Shown: positions 9,759-18,900, counted from the first letter of the stretch. The stretch is DNA of 64,000 bases from Arthrobacter gandavensis (GCF_009192735.1 NZ_VTFU01000003.1:1-64000), one strand, 5' to 3'. Made by a program: numbers and translations. The notes: generated by a model from the letters alone, not told the origin.

Positions 9759-9772
9759 ATTAGTGCACTAAT
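9759..9772. promoter_or_regulatory. Palindromic operator between divergent genes, likely OhrR site
   Basis: ATTAGTGCACTAAT is a perfect 14-base palindrome 18 bases upstream of the ohrR start, inside an AT-rich stretch where the promoter must lie. MarR-family regulators, OhrR among them, usually bind such AT-rich dyads in their own control region. A related half-site, CTAATGAT, lies on both sides (9753-9760 and 9769-9776). Confidence 0.6.
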
Positions 9773-9790
9773 GATGAGAGGGAGCGGACA

Positions 9791-10264
9791 ATGGACCAAG
9801 CTGACGAGGACCTGCTGCTGGAACATCAGCTCTGCTTTGCTCTCTCCGTGGCCTCCCGGAGCGTGGTGGGAGCCTACAAACCGGTGCTGGAAAACCTGGG
9901 ACTGACCCATCCGCAGTACCTCGTCATGCTCGCGCTGTGGGAGCAAAGCCCCCGCAGCGTCCGCAGCCTGGGCAACGCGCTGGCGATGGATCCGGCCACG
10001 CTGTCGCCGATGCTGAAGCGGCTGGAAACAGCGGGGCTGCTCACCCGCAACAGGGCGCCCGGCGACGACCGGTCCCTGGCCGTGGACCTGACAAAGGCAG
10101 GGCAGGATCTGCGCACAGACGCCGCAGAGATTCCGGGAACAATGATGGACAGGCTCGGCCTCAACCGTGAGCAGGTGCAGGAACTCAACGACACCATGCG
10201 CCGCCTTATCGCCGCCGCCCAAGCAATTCCTGCGAACACCGCGCCGCAGGGCCTTCAGGGGTGA
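9791..10264 (+). CDS. ohrR: MarR/OhrR-type organic peroxide-sensing repressor
   Basis: The 157-residue winged-helix regulator resembles OhrR, which leaves its operator when a single N-terminal cysteine is oxidised by organic peroxides. Cys15 in EHQLCFALSVASR sits at the same position as the sensor Cys15 of Bacillus subtilis OhrR. The winged helix follows with TLSPMLKRLETAGLL and RAPGDDRSL. The usual partner, the peroxidase gene ohr, is not adjacent in this window. A palindrome just upstream suggests autoregulation. Confidence 0.8.
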   Translation: MDQADEDLLLEHQLCFALSVASRSVVGAYKPVLENLGLTHPQYLVMLALWEQSPRSVRSLGNALAMDPATLSPMLKRLETAGLLTRNRAPGDDRSLAVDLTKAGQDLRTDAAEIPGTMMDRLGLNREQVQELNDTMRRLIAAAQAIPANTAPQGLQG

Positions 10265-10306
10265 GTGCCCCAGCGTGGGGAGCGGGATAACCTGCGGAGC
10301 GGGATA

Positions 10307-11296
10307 ATGGAAGCCGTGACTCCTTCCCCATTTTCAGCTGTCCTCACGCCTAACCAGTGGTTGCCGCTGAGCCGGCGGCACAGCGAGCGCGTGCACCCCT
10401 TTGTGGACGGTTTCCTCGACCGCCGTTCAGCGGGACGAAAGCACCCGGTGGAGGATTTCCTCTTTACTTACTATTCCCAGAAGCCCGGCCAGCTGCTGCG
10501 CTGGCATCCCGGCGCGGGCGTTGTCCTGACCGGCGATGCCGCGGCGGAACGTTTGGAGTGGAAGTTCCACCGCGCGCTGACGGAAGCGGAGCTGGAGCGG
10601 GAAGGGCTGGACCGCGGCACGGTGGCGGTCACCGTGGACCTCGACGGTTTCCTTGCCGCCCGGGGCAGCGCCGTCGACTTCACCCGCCTGCTGCTGTCGC
10701 GAACGGCAGCCCGAAAGCCGTCCCTCGGCTGCTTTGGCATGCATGAATGGGCCATGGCCTACAAGTCCGGGGAGAACGGCATCCGGCACGATTACCTGAA
10801 GCTGCGCCTTGGTGCGGAGGGAACCGACCAGCTGGTGGAGAACAGCAGGATCCGCTGTACGCACATTGATGCCTTCCGCTTCTACACGCCCCAGGCCGTT
10901 CCGCTGAACGAACTCACGCCTACCCGGGAGAATCAGTCGGAGCTGGAACAGCCGGGATGCCTGCACGCGAACATGGACCTGTATAAGTGGACCTACAAGC
11001 TGGTCCCGCTGCTGCCAAGCGATGTGGTGATGGACTGCTTCGAGCTGTCCTGGCGGATCCGGATCATGGATATGCGCGCATCCCCCTATGACCTGCAGGA
11101 CTGGGGCTATTCCCCCCTGCAGGTGGAGACGCCGGCAGGGCGCGGAATGTATGCTTCTGCTCAACGCGACTTCAGTGAGGAATCACAGCAGCTGCGCGCC
11201 CGCATCCTTGGCCTGCTGGACCCCCTTCAGGAGCAGCTATGCAACCAGAACCCACCGGCCGGATCAGCCGCACCGGGCCGCAGGCATACGACCTGA
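10307..11296 (+). CDS. Conserved actinobacterial protein often labelled 3-methyladenine DNA glycosylase
   Basis: The 329-residue protein belongs to a conserved actinobacterial family whose members carry the label 3-methyladenine DNA glycosylase, but I see no helix-hairpin-helix or other DNA glycosylase signature. Visible conserved pieces are HPVEDFLFTYYSQKPGQLLRW near the N-terminus, an LGCFGMHEWAM block and LHANMDLYKW, rich in His, Trp and Tyr. A metal- or cofactor-binding role is possible. I choose the ATG at 10307 over the upstream frame opening at 10265. Its end overlaps the next gene by 58 bases. Confidence 0.65.
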   Translation: MEAVTPSPFSAVLTPNQWLPLSRRHSERVHPFVDGFLDRRSAGRKHPVEDFLFTYYSQKPGQLLRWHPGAGVVLTGDAAAERLEWKFHRALTEAELEREGLDRGTVAVTVDLDGFLAARGSAVDFTRLLLSRTAARKPSLGCFGMHEWAMAYKSGENGIRHDYLKLRLGAEGTDQLVENSRIRCTHIDAFRFYTPQAVPLNELTPTRENQSELEQPGCLHANMDLYKWTYKLVPLLPSDVVMDCFELSWRIRIMDMRASPYDLQDWGYSPLQVETPAGRGMYASAQRDFSEESQQLRARILGLLDPLQEQLCNQNPPAGSAAPGRRHTT

Positions 11297-11778
11297 CACT
11301 GACCCGGAACTTCACCGAGCCGCCGTCGGCCCTTTGGCGAAGCTTTACCGATTCGTCCCAAGCCGCACAGTGGTTTGGGAGCTGGGAAGGGACCCCGGCC
11401 CAGGGTGAGAGTGTTGACCTGCAGATGCTCTACGAGGAAGGGCTGCCGTGGAGCAGGGTGACGGTCTCGGAGTGCGCCGCTCCGGAACTGCTCCGCCTCC
11501 TGGTCGAGGATGAATACGGCAGCTGGGACCTGGAGGTCCGGCTGACCGGGCAGCCGGACGGGACCCAACTGGATTTCATCCATCACCTGGAGGACCCGCT
11601 CGCCGCCGAGAGTGTGGGCCCGGGCTGGGAGTACTACCTTGACCGGATGACGGCGGCGCTGACCGGAGGAACCGTTCCCGAGTTTACTGAGTACTATCCG
11701 GGGCAGGGCCCGTATTTCCTGGCGCAGGCGCGGGCAGCGGCTGATACCGGCGGGAGCCGGGACGAGGGTTCCGGCTAG
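11239..11778 (+). CDS. SRPBCC (AHSA1-like) domain protein
   Basis: The 179 residues fit a single START-like SRPBCC fold of the Aha1/AHSA1 type: DLTLTRNFTEPPSALWRSF at the start, a Trp-rich AAQWFG segment, and a C-terminal amphipathic helix GPGWEYYLDRMTAALTG. Such proteins bind small hydrophobic ligands, and many have no known function. The start lies 58 bases inside the preceding gene, so translational coupling is likely. A later start would cut into the first beta strand. No regulator of the ArsR type is adjacent, unlike many AHSA1 genes. Confidence 0.7.
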   Translation: MQPEPTGRISRTGPQAYDLTLTRNFTEPPSALWRSFTDSSQAAQWFGSWEGTPAQGESVDLQMLYEEGLPWSRVTVSECAAPELLRLLVEDEYGSWDLEVRLTGQPDGTQLDFIHHLEDPLAAESVGPGWEYYLDRMTAALTGGTVPEFTEYYPGQGPYFLAQARAAADTGGSRDEGSG

Positions 11779-11829
11779 AGTCCGGAACGTCAGGCTAGGC
11801 TGGGACCACCCTAGCTGGAGGTCTCACTT

Positions 11830-12360
11830 ATGCTCCGTCCGTTCCGCCACCTGCTGCTTCCCGTGATCACCGTTTTGGCCATCGCCGGATGCGGAAATTC
11901 GGCCGGCAGCGAGCCCTCCGAACCGGCGCCGTCGAGCACTTCGCCTTCCGGCCCGGCCGCCTCGAGCCCCGCGCCTTCCAGCCCGGATTCCTCCGGCCCC
12001 GCCGCCGCTCCGTCGTCACCGGCTGCCACCGCGCTGACCGTGGAGTTCCGTGCGGACGGCAACGAGATCAGTGACACGTATTTCCTGGAGTGCGACGGCG
12101 CCACTCCGGTTGACGGTTCCGCCGCCCCCCACCCGGCGGCTGCCTGCGCTGCCCTGGACGCGCAGGGCACCGGCGCCTTTGCCCCGCTGGACCCGAACAT
12201 CATGTGTACGCAGCAGATCACGGGACCGCAGCGGGCGCACGTGAGCGGCACTGTCGACGGCGAAGCGGTGGACCGCGAATTCTCGCTCACCAACGGCTGC
12301 GAGATCAGCCGCTGGGGAACTCTTACCGGACTCCTCGGCCCAGCCGCGGGCGCCCTCTAG
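11830..12360 (+). CDS. Putative lipoprotein
   Basis: The 176-residue protein has a lipoprotein signal peptide: a basic start (MLRPFRH), a hydrophobic core and the lipobox LAIAGC, with Cys21 as the lipidation site. A Ser/Pro/Ala-rich linker of about 40 residues follows, typical of proteins that must cross the cell wall. The mature domain (about 65-176) has four cysteines that could form two disulfides. I do not recognise the domain. The start follows GGAGG. Confidence 0.7.
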   Translation: MLRPFRHLLLPVITVLAIAGCGNSAGSEPSEPAPSSTSPSGPAASSPAPSSPDSSGPAAAPSSPAATALTVEFRADGNEISDTYFLECDGATPVDGSAAPHPAAACAALDAQGTGAFAPLDPNIMCTQQITGPQRAHVSGTVDGEAVDREFSLTNGCEISRWGTLTGLLGPAAGAL

Positions 12361-12446
12361 CCGGACCTCCGCCGGCAGCCCCTGCCCTCTGGCCCGAAAA
12401 CTTTTTTCGCCGGACTTGTCCGTCCCGGAACCACTTGCGTAAACTG

Positions 12447-12462
12447 AGTAAGCATACTTACT
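12447..12462. promoter_or_regulatory. Inverted repeat in promoter region
   Basis: AGTAAG and CTTACT form a perfect 6-base inverted repeat around CATA, 54 bases before the start of the Cys-rich gene. The surrounding TTGCGT and AT-rich stretch look like a promoter, so the dyad could be an operator. No adjacent regulator points to an owner. Confidence 0.35.
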
Positions 12463-12515
12463 ACCTGTTCTGGGCGATGGAGTTCTCCGTCCGGACCTGA
12501 ACTGGAGGAACGATT

Positions 12516-12926
12516 ATGTCAACGCAAGCGAGACCCGAAGGTGCAGCCGACCCGGCCCCGGAACCCTACGTCCCGTGGTGCACGCACTGCGGGACGGATG
12601 AATTCCTGATCATTGAATCCGTGGAACCGGCAGTTGGCGAAGACGCCGCGGAGTTCCTGGAAATCAGTTACACCTGCTCGGAATGCGACCGCTTCTACGG
12701 GCATCCGGTCCGGCACTCCCCCGTGTGGGCCCGCCGGATGAACAAGGACAGCGCCGTCATGGAATACCTGCACTGCGGCGAGCCGATGCAGCCCAAGGAC
12801 ACCACCTCTGTGTCGATTTTCGAACCCGTCTACACCGGACCGGACAACATCGTGGTCCCCGAGGTGCAGCTGGACACGACGGTGCTGCGGTGCCGCTGCG
12901 GGTTCCAGATGGGCGTTCCCGCCTGA
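12516..12926 (+). CDS. Conserved Cys-rich (zinc-ribbon-like) protein
   Basis: The 136-residue protein has paired cysteines typical of metal-binding ribbons: CTHC (residues 22-25), CSEC (about 53-56), then a lone Cys in YLHCGEP and a final CRC. The first two pairs are about 30 residues apart, enough for one zinc ribbon. There is no signal peptide or membrane segment. The start follows CTGGAGG. The function is unknown; DNA or RNA binding or a protein-interaction role is possible. It stands alone between the lipoprotein and the amino acid importer. Confidence 0.6.
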   Translation: MSTQARPEGAADPAPEPYVPWCTHCGTDEFLIIESVEPAVGEDAAEFLEISYTCSECDRFYGHPVRHSPVWARRMNKDSAVMEYLHCGEPMQPKDTTSVSIFEPVYTGPDNIVVPEVQLDTTVLRCRCGFQMGVPA

Positions 12927-12945
12927 GCGGATCCCACAATTAGCC

Positions 12946-12996
12946 TTCCGGCGGATCTACACACGGCGTCATGTGCCCTGTGGAGATCCGCCGGAA
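12946..12996. promoter_or_regulatory. 13-base inverted repeat before the amino acid importer
   Basis: TTCCGGCGGATCT (12946-12958) and AGATCCGCCGGAA (12984-12996) are perfect inverted repeats separated by 25 bases. The hairpin lies 20 bases behind the Cys-rich gene and 36 bases before the substrate-binding protein gene. It lacks a T tail. It could end transcription of the first gene or form a leader structure for the importer. Confidence 0.45.
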
Positions 12997-13032
12997 GTGC
13001 GTAACGTGGCAGCCAAACCCCTTAGGAGACAC

Positions 13033-13842
13033 ATGCGCACGCATAAGACCCTCGCAGCACTCGCACTGGCCGCCGCCGCTTCACTGGGCCTGACTGCCTG
13101 CGGATCAGGCGATGCCGGCTCAGAGGCCACGGCTGCAACCGGACTTGAGGCCGTCCAGGAGGCAGGCACCATTGTGGTGGGGACGGAGGGCACGTACCGC
13201 CCGTTCAGCTTCCACGCCGACGGCGCGGGTGATCTCACCGGATACGACGTCGAGATCACCGAGGCGGTAGCGGAGAAGCTCGGTGTTGAGGTGAAGTTCG
13301 AAGAGACCCAGTGGGACGCCATCTTCGCCGGGCTGGAAGCCAACCGCTTCGCGATGATCGCCAACCAGGTCTCCATTAACCCCGGGCGCGAGGAATCGTA
13401 CGAGTTCTCGGAGCCGTACACCGTGAGCCCGGGCGTGATCGTGGTGCCTGCCGGCGAAACGTCGATCAGCTCCTTCGCGGATCTCAAGGACAAGACCACC
13501 GCACAGTCCCTGACCAGCAACTGGTACACGCTTGCCAAGGACAATGGAGCAAACGTCGAGGCGGTGGAAGGCTGGGCGCAGGCGGTCGCCCTGCTTGAGC
13601 AGGGCCGTGTGGATGCAACGGTCAACGACAAACTGACCTTCCTCGACTATATGCAGCAAACTCCGGACGCACCGCTTGAAGTCGCGGCCGAAACCGACGA
13701 TCCGGCCCTTTCGGCGTTCGCTTTCGCAAAGGGCAACACTGAACTGCGCGACGCCGTCAACGAAGCACTGTCCGAACTGCGCGCTGACGGAACGCTCGCC
13801 GAGATCTCGGAGAAGTACTTCGGCGAGAACGTCTCGGAGTAG
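13033..13842 (+). CDS. Amino acid ABC transporter, substrate-binding lipoprotein (cystine-type)
   Basis: The 269-residue protein captures a polar amino acid outside the membrane and delivers it to the permease that follows. It starts at the ATG after TTAGGAGACAC, has a signal peptide with lipobox LTAC, and a bacterial extracellular solute-binding family 3 domain: VVGTEGTYRPFSF, LTGYDVEITEAVAEKLGV, WDAIFAGLEANRFAMIANQV and a C-terminal ISEKYFG. These blocks resemble the cystine-binding FliY/TcyA group more than arginine- or glutamine-binding proteins, so cystine is the best guess. Confidence 0.85.
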   Translation: MRTHKTLAALALAAAASLGLTACGSGDAGSEATAATGLEAVQEAGTIVVGTEGTYRPFSFHADGAGDLTGYDVEITEAVAEKLGVEVKFEETQWDAIFAGLEANRFAMIANQVSINPGREESYEFSEPYTVSPGVIVVPAGETSISSFADLKDKTTAQSLTSNWYTLAKDNGANVEAVEGWAQAVALLEQGRVDATVNDKLTFLDYMQQTPDAPLEVAAETDDPALSAFAFAKGNTELRDAVNEALSELRADGTLAEISEKYFGENVSE

Positions 13843-13850
13843 CTCCGCCC

Positions 13851-14519
13851 ATGGATGAGTCGACGTGGGACCTTGTTCTGCGGTCCTTCCTGCCGATGCT
13901 GGAAGGAGCGGTGAAGGGAACCATTCCGCTGGCCCTGGTCTCGTTTGTCCTGGGTCTGGCCATTGCGCTCGGCGTTGCCCTGATGCGCCTGTCCAAGGTG
14001 CGGATCCTCTCCGGGATTGCCCGCGTCTACGTGTCGATTATCCGTGGAACCCCCCTGCTGGTGCAGCTCTTCGTCATCTTCTACGGGCTGCCCTCCATCG
14101 GTGTGGTGGTTCCCTCCTGGCCCAGCGCCGTCATCGCTTTCTCCCTCAACGTGGGCGGCTATGCGGCAGAAGTCATCCGGGCTGCCATCCTTTCAGTCCC
14201 GCGCGGCCAGTGGGAAGCGGCGTACACCATCCGGATGTCTCCCGCGCAGACACTCATCCGCGTGATCCTCCCCCAGGCGGCACGGGTATCGGTGCCGCCG
14301 CTCTCAAACACCTTCATCAGCCTGGTCAAGGACACGTCCCTCGCCTCGCTGATCCTCGTCACCGAACTCTTCCGGCAGGCACAGGAAATAGCGGCCTTCA
14401 GCCGGGAGTTCATGGCCCTCTACATTGAGGCCGCCTTCATCTATTGGATGATCTGCCTTGTCCTGTCCACGGGACAATCGGCCCTTGAAAGGAGGCTGGA
14501 CCGCCATGTCGCCAAGTGA
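13851..14519 (+). CDS. Amino acid ABC transporter permease
   Basis: The 222-residue membrane protein has about five hydrophobic spans and the HisM/GlnP-type permease signature. YVSIIRGTPLLVQLFVIFYG is the usual start of the conserved loop, and EAAYTIRMSPAQTLIRVILP is the EAA motif that contacts the ATPase. It starts eight bases after the binding-protein gene ends, and the ATPase gene overlaps its end by 14 bases. Only one permease is present, so it would work as a homodimer. Confidence 0.9.
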   Translation: MDESTWDLVLRSFLPMLEGAVKGTIPLALVSFVLGLAIALGVALMRLSKVRILSGIARVYVSIIRGTPLLVQLFVIFYGLPSIGVVVPSWPSAVIAFSLNVGGYAAEVIRAAILSVPRGQWEAAYTIRMSPAQTLIRVILPQAARVSVPPLSNTFISLVKDTSLASLILVTELFRQAQEIAAFSREFMALYIEAAFIYWMICLVLSTGQSALERRLDRHVAK

Positions 14520-15312
14520 CAGCCCAGATGAACTCGCCAGCGGGACCGGACGGGCTGCTGCGGCGGACGTCCTGGCCGTCCGGGACCTGCACAAGCGCTT
14601 CGGCGCCGTCGAGGTGCTCAAGGGTATCGACCTGGACATCCGGCGCGGCCAAGTGGTTGCACTGATTGGACCCAGCGGATCAGGCAAAACCACCGTCCTG
14701 CGCTGCCTCAACGGCTTGGAAGTGCCGGACTCGGGGACGGTGCAGTTTGCCGAAGGGGCGGCGGTGGACTTCGGCAGCAAACCTTCGCGCCGCACGGTGT
14801 CGGGACTGCGGGAACACAGTGCCATGGTGTTCCAGCACTACAACCTGTTTCCGCACCGCACGGTGCTGGAAAACGTGATGGAGGGACCGGTTCGGGTGCA
14901 GCGGCGTTCCCGGGAGGAAGCCTCCGCAGATTCGCTGGCCCTGCTGGAGCGGGTGGGACTGGCCGACAAACGCGACGCCTACCCCTACGAACTCTCCGGC
15001 GGCCAGCAGCAGCGGGTGGGCATTGTCCGCGCGCTCGCCCTGAAGCCGCGGCTGCTGCTCTTTGACGAGCCCACCTCCGCACTGGATCCGGAGCTCGTGG
15101 GTGAGGTCCTGGAGGCCATCCGCGAACTGGCAGCCGAGGGCTGGACGATGCTCCTTGTCACGCACGAGCTTCGCTTCGCACGGGATGTGGCGGACCGCGT
15201 CATCTTTATGGACGGAGGCGTCGTGGTCGAGGAGGGGCCACCCTCGGAGGTTCTTGCGTCCCCGAAACAGGAGCGCACCCGCCAATTCGTGCAGCGGCTG
15301 CTGGATCACTAG
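14506..15312 (+). CDS. Amino acid ABC transporter ATP-binding protein
   Basis: The 268-residue ATPase of the importer has Walker A GPSGSGKTT, signature LSGGQQQRVGIVRAL, Walker B LLLFDEPTSALDPE and an H-loop THELRFARDVADR. These match the GlnQ/TcyN group of polar amino acid importers. The ATG at 14506 is chosen because GAAAGGAGG precedes it; an upstream ATG at 14458 would reach further into the permease gene. It closes a three-gene unit with the binding protein and permease. Confidence 0.9.
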   Translation: MSPSDSPDELASGTGRAAAADVLAVRDLHKRFGAVEVLKGIDLDIRRGQVVALIGPSGSGKTTVLRCLNGLEVPDSGTVQFAEGAAVDFGSKPSRRTVSGLREHSAMVFQHYNLFPHRTVLENVMEGPVRVQRRSREEASADSLALLERVGLADKRDAYPYELSGGQQQRVGIVRALALKPRLLLFDEPTSALDPELVGEVLEAIRELAAEGWTMLLVTHELRFARDVADRVIFMDGGVVVEEGPPSEVLASPKQERTRQFVQRLLDH

Positions 15313-15469
15313 CGGCCCCGGCGAAGGGGCTGTTCGTGACCCCTGGAAGACACGAAAGGACTGGCGCGGAATTCGCCGCTAGACTGGGAGGTGCAAGCTC
15401 GCGGAGCGCTGAATCAGCGTGAGACGGCAGGGTCCGCGGCCACCCATTTCTCTCACAGGAGTTGCCCGG

Positions 15470-15724
15470 ATGCCCCGGATCGTTGTTGACGTCATGCCCA
15501 AACCCGAAATTCTCGATCCCCAGGGCAAGGCCATCGCCGGCGCCCTTCCCCGGCTGGGCCTGACCGGGTTCACCGGAGTCCGCCAGGGCAAGCGCTTCGA
15601 GCTGACCGTTGACGGCGACGTCACACCGGAAATCCTCGAACAGGCCCGCACTGCGGCTGCCACGCTGCTGTCCAACCCCGTCATCGAGGACGTCACCCGC
15701 GTTGAAGTAATCCCGGAGGCCTGA
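15470..15724 (+). CDS. purS: Phosphoribosylformylglycinamidine synthase, PurS subunit
   Basis: PurS is the small bridging subunit of the fourth step of purine synthesis, joining the glutaminase PurQ to the synthetase PurL. From the ATG at 15470, after ACAGGAG, it encodes 84 residues, the normal length. It shows the family pattern VVDVMPKPEILDPQGKAI, FTGVRQGKRFEL and a C-terminal NPVIEDVTRVEV. An in-frame upstream ATG at 15419 lacks a ribosome binding site. purQ starts two bases after the stop. Confidence 0.96.
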   Translation: MPRIVVDVMPKPEILDPQGKAIAGALPRLGLTGFTGVRQGKRFELTVDGDVTPEILEQARTAAATLLSNPVIEDVTRVEVIPEA

Positions 15725-15726
15725 CC

Positions 15727-16500
15727 TTGAGCACTCCCCTGATCGGCGATTTCGCCGCTGTGCCCGCCAATGACGAGCTGCGGGCCATCCGGATCGGCAT
15801 CATCACCTTTCCGGGCACCCTCGACGACCGCGACGCCGCCCGTGCGGTGACCCTCGCCGGAGGCACCGCCGTCGGGCTGTGGCACAACGAAGCCAATCTG
15901 CAGTCCGTGGACGCCGTCATTATTCCCGGAGGCTTCTCCTACGGCGACTACCTGCGCGCCGGCGCCATTGCCCGCTTCGCTCCGCTGATGGACAAGGTGG
16001 TGGACGCGTCCAAGGGCGGCATGCCCGTGCTGGGCATCTGCAACGGCTTCCAGATCCTCACCGAGGCGCACCTGCTGCCCGGCTCGATGATCAAGAACAG
16101 CCACCTGAAGTTCTCCTGCGCGGACCAGCTGCTGCGCGTGGAAAACAACACCACGGCGTGGACCTCCACCTACGCCAAGGATTCCGGCATGGTCATTCCG
16201 CTGAAAAACCAGGACGGCCAGTACGTCGCCGACGAAAAGACGCTGGACGAGCTCGAGGGCGAGGGCCGCGTGGTGTTCCGCTACGACGGCGTCAACCCGA
16301 ACGGCTCGCGCCGGAACATTGCCGGCATTTCCAACGCCGCCGGGAACGTCGTCGGACTCATGCCGCACCCGGAGCACGCCGTCGAGGCCGGGTTCGGCCC
16401 GGATTCCTCCGCCTACGGCGAGGTCGGGCTGGGTTACGGCACCGACGGCCTGGGCATCTTTACTTCAGTACTCACCTCGCTTGTTGCCGGAGGCAAATAA
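15727..16500 (+). CDS. purQ: Phosphoribosylformylglycinamidine synthase, glutaminase subunit PurQ
   Basis: This class I glutamine amidotransferase supplies ammonia to PurL. The 257-residue protein has IGIITFPGTLDDRDA at the start of the domain, the oxyanion segment GGFSYGDYLRAGA, the nucleophile in VLGICNGFQ (Cys) and the catalytic pair in LMPHPEHA. The start is a TTG two bases after purS, served by GGAGG inside the purS end. The first 20 residues before the domain are an extension. The stop TAA abuts the purL ATG. Confidence 0.96.
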   Translation: MSTPLIGDFAAVPANDELRAIRIGIITFPGTLDDRDAARAVTLAGGTAVGLWHNEANLQSVDAVIIPGGFSYGDYLRAGAIARFAPLMDKVVDASKGGMPVLGICNGFQILTEAHLLPGSMIKNSHLKFSCADQLLRVENNTTAWTSTYAKDSGMVIPLKNQDGQYVADEKTLDELEGEGRVVFRYDGVNPNGSRRNIAGISNAAGNVVGLMPHPEHAVEAGFGPDSSAYGEVGLGYGTDGLGIFTSVLTSLVAGGK

Positions 16501-18807
16501 ATGACCGTTTCCGCAGCCTCCACCGAGGCGAAGAAATTCCGTATCGACACCGTTGAACACGCGGCTGCCACACCTGAAACGCAGCTTCCCTGGGCCGAGC
16601 TGGGCCTGAAGGAAGACGAGTTCAACCGCGTTGTCGAAATCCTGGGCCGCCGCCCCACCGCCGCGGAGCTGGCGATGTACTCGGTCATGTGGTCCGAGCA
16701 CTGCTCCTACAAGTCCTCCAAGGTGCACCTGAAGCAGTTCGGCGACAAAGTCACCGAAAAGATGAAGGAACACCTGCTGGTCGGCATCGGCGAGAACGCC
16801 GGCGTGGTGGACATCGGTGACGGCTGGGCCGTCACCTTCAAGGTCGAATCCCACAACCACCCCTCCTTCGTGGAGCCGTACCAGGGTGCCGCGACCGGCG
16901 TCGGCGGCATTGTCCGCGACATCATTTCGATGGGCGCCCGCCCGGTCGCCGTGATGGATCCGCTGCGGTTCGGCGCCATCGACCACCCGGACACCGCCCG
17001 GCTGGTGCACGGCATCGTGTCCGGCATCGGCGGCTACGGCAACTCGCTCGGCCTGCCGAACATTGGCGGCGAGCTGGTCTTCGACTCCGTGTACCAGGGC
17101 AACCCGCTGGTCAACGCATTGGCCGTCGGCGTCATGCGCCACGAGGACATCCGCCTGGCCAACGCCTCCGGCACCGGCAACAAGGTGGTGCTCTTCGGGG
17201 CGCGCACCGGCGGCGACGGCATTGGCGGCGCCTCGGTGCTGGCCTCCGAGTCCTTCGATTCCACCAAGCCGTCCAAGCGTCCCGCGGTCCAGGTCGGCGA
17301 CCCGTTCGCCGAAAAGGTCCTCATTGAGTGCTGCCTGGAACTGTTCAAGGCCTCCGTGGTCGAGGGCATCCAGGACCTGGGTGCGGCCGGCATTTCCTGC
17401 GCGACGTCGGAGCTGGCCTCCAACGGCGACGGCGGCATGCACGTGGAGCTGACCAACGTGCTGCTGCGCGATCCCACCCTGACACCGGGCGAAATCCTGA
17501 TGTCCGAGTCCCAGGAACGCATGATGGCCGTGGTGACGCCGGAGAACGTCGAGGCGTTTGAAACGATCATGGCCAAGTGGAACGTGGAGTACTCCTGGCT
17601 GGGCGAGGTCACCGGCACCGGCCGGCTGGTCATCGACTGGGCCGGCGAGACCATTGTCGATGTCGATCCCAAGACTGTGGCCCACGAAGGACCCGTCTAC
17701 GACCGTCCGTTCCACCGCCCCGAAGGCCAGGACAAGCTGCAGGCGGATTCCTTCGCCGAAACCCGTCCGTTCGGCGGCGAAGCGGTCAAGCAGGCCATGC
17801 TGGAACTGATGGCGTCACCGAACATGTGTGACAAGTCCTGGGTCACCAACCAGTTTGACCGTTATGTGCAGGGCAACACCGCGCTGGCCATGCCCGACGA
17901 CGCCGGTGTCATCCGCGTGGATGAAACCACCGGACTCGGAGTTGCCATCTCCACCGACGCCAACGGCCGCTACGCCTACCTGGACCCGTACGAGGGCGCG
18001 AAGCTGGCCCTCGCCGAGTCCTACCGGAACGTCGCCACGTCCGGTGCAACACCGCTGGCCGTGTCCGACTGCCTGAACTTCGGCTCCCCCGAGGACCCCG
18101 AGGTCATGTGGCAGTTTGCCGAGGCCGTCCGCGGCCTGGCGGACGGCTGCCAGGAGCTGGGCATCCCGGTCACCGGCGGCAACGTGTCGCTGTACAACCA
18201 GACCGGTGGCGTCGCCATCCACCCCACCCCCGTGGTGGGTGTGCTGGGAGTGTTCGACGACGTCGCGCGCCGCACGCCGTCGGGCTGGCGTGAAGATGGA
18301 CAGGCGATTTACCTGATGGGTGTTACGAAGGACGAGCTGGACGGCTCCGAATTCGCGAACCTGCGCGGCCACTTGGGCGGACGCCCGCCGGCCGTGGACC
18401 TGAAGACCGAGAAGCTGCTGGGCGAACTGCTGGTCAATGCCTCCCGTGACGGCATGATCGATGCCGCGCACGACCTGTCCGAGGGCGGCCTGGCCGCGGC
18501 CCTGTCCGAGATGGCGCTCCGCTTCGGCGTCGGCGCCCGGATCGGCCTGGATGAAGTGTGCGAGCGCGACGGCGTGGACCTGTTCACCCTGCTGTTCTCC
18601 GAGTCCCAGTCCCGTGCCCTGGTCTCCGTGGCCCGCAGCGAAGAGGTCCGGTTCAAGGACATGTGCGGTGCCCGCGGGTACGCCCACATGCGGATTGGCG
18701 TGGTGGACACCGAGATTGGCGCACTGGACTTCCAGGGCCACTTCTCGCTGCCGCTGTCGGAGCTGAAGGAAGCCTACGAGGGGACGCTGCCGAAGCACTT
18801 CGGCTAG
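16501..18807 (+). CDS. purL: Phosphoribosylformylglycinamidine synthase, synthetase subunit PurL
   Basis: PurL converts FGAR to FGAM with ATP and ammonia from PurQ. At 768 residues it is the small form that works with separate PurS and PurQ. Family blocks include the N-terminal [36 protein letters not shown] (ATP/Mg binding), [21 protein letters not shown] and [16 protein letters not shown] lies just before its ATG. The antisense strand also stays open for long stretches, but these frames have no domain. Confidence 0.97.
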   Translation: MTVSAASTEAKKFRIDTVEHAAATPETQLPWAELGLKEDEFNRVVEILGRRPTAAELAMYSVMWSEHCSYKSSKVHLKQFGDKVTEKMKEHLLVGIGENAGVVDIGDGWAVTFKVESHNHPSFVEPYQGAATGVGGIVRDIISMGARPVAVMDPLRFGAIDHPDTARLVHGIVSGIGGYGNSLGLPNIGGELVFDSVYQGNPLVNALAVGVMRHEDIRLANASGTGNKVVLFGARTGGDGIGGASVLASESFDSTKPSKRPAVQVGDPFAEKVLIECCLELFKASVVEGIQDLGAAGISCATSELASNGDGGMHVELTNVLLRDPTLTPGEILMSESQERMMAVVTPENVEAFETIMAKWNVEYSWLGEVTGTGRLVIDWAGETIVDVDPKTVAHEGPVYDRPFHRPEGQDKLQADSFAETRPFGGEAVKQAMLELMASPNMCDKSWVTNQFDRYVQGNTALAMPDDAGVIRVDETTGLGVAISTDANGRYAYLDPYEGAKLALAESYRNVATSGATPLAVSDCLNFGSPEDPEVMWQFAEAVRGLADGCQELGIPVTGGNVSLYNQTGGVAIHPTPVVGVLGVFDDVARRTPSGWREDGQAIYLMGVTKDELDGSEFANLRGHLGGRPPAVDLKTEKLLGELLVNASRDGMIDAAHDLSEGGLAAALSEMALRFGVGARIGLDEVCERDGVDLFTLLFSESQSRALVSVARSEEVRFKDMCGARGYAHMRIGVVDTEIGALDFQGHFSLPLSELKEAYEGTLPKHFG

Positions 18808-18846
18808 GACCCTCACCTCCCCCTGCCCCGTCAAAGGACGTCCCGC

Positions 18847-18900
18847 GAGATGGCAGACAGTGCGGTTCTCAGCCCTGAGAGCCGCACTGTCTGCCATTTC
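18847..18900. repeat. Long palindrome A at the 3' end of the AbiEi/DUF559-like gene
   Basis: Two 26-base arms (18847-18872 and 18875-18900) match at 24 of 26 positions around a two-base centre. The core of each arm is TGGCAGACAGTGCGG. The minus-strand gene that ends here uses TCA/TGA at 18869-18871 as its stop codon, so its last dozen codons lie inside the palindrome. The element also follows purL by 39 bases and could end its transcript. It is homologous, in inverted orientation, to palindrome B. Confidence 0.85.

Noticed and set aside
10307-11296. Function as a 3-methyladenine DNA glycosylase
   Set aside because: The family name exists in annotations, but I see no helix-hairpin-helix or other glycosylase motif, so the function is left open.
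16465-17715. 416-codon minus-strand frame opposite purL
   Set aside because: It is an antisense shadow of a highly conserved gene, with a His/Val/Gly-rich composition and no ribosome binding site.
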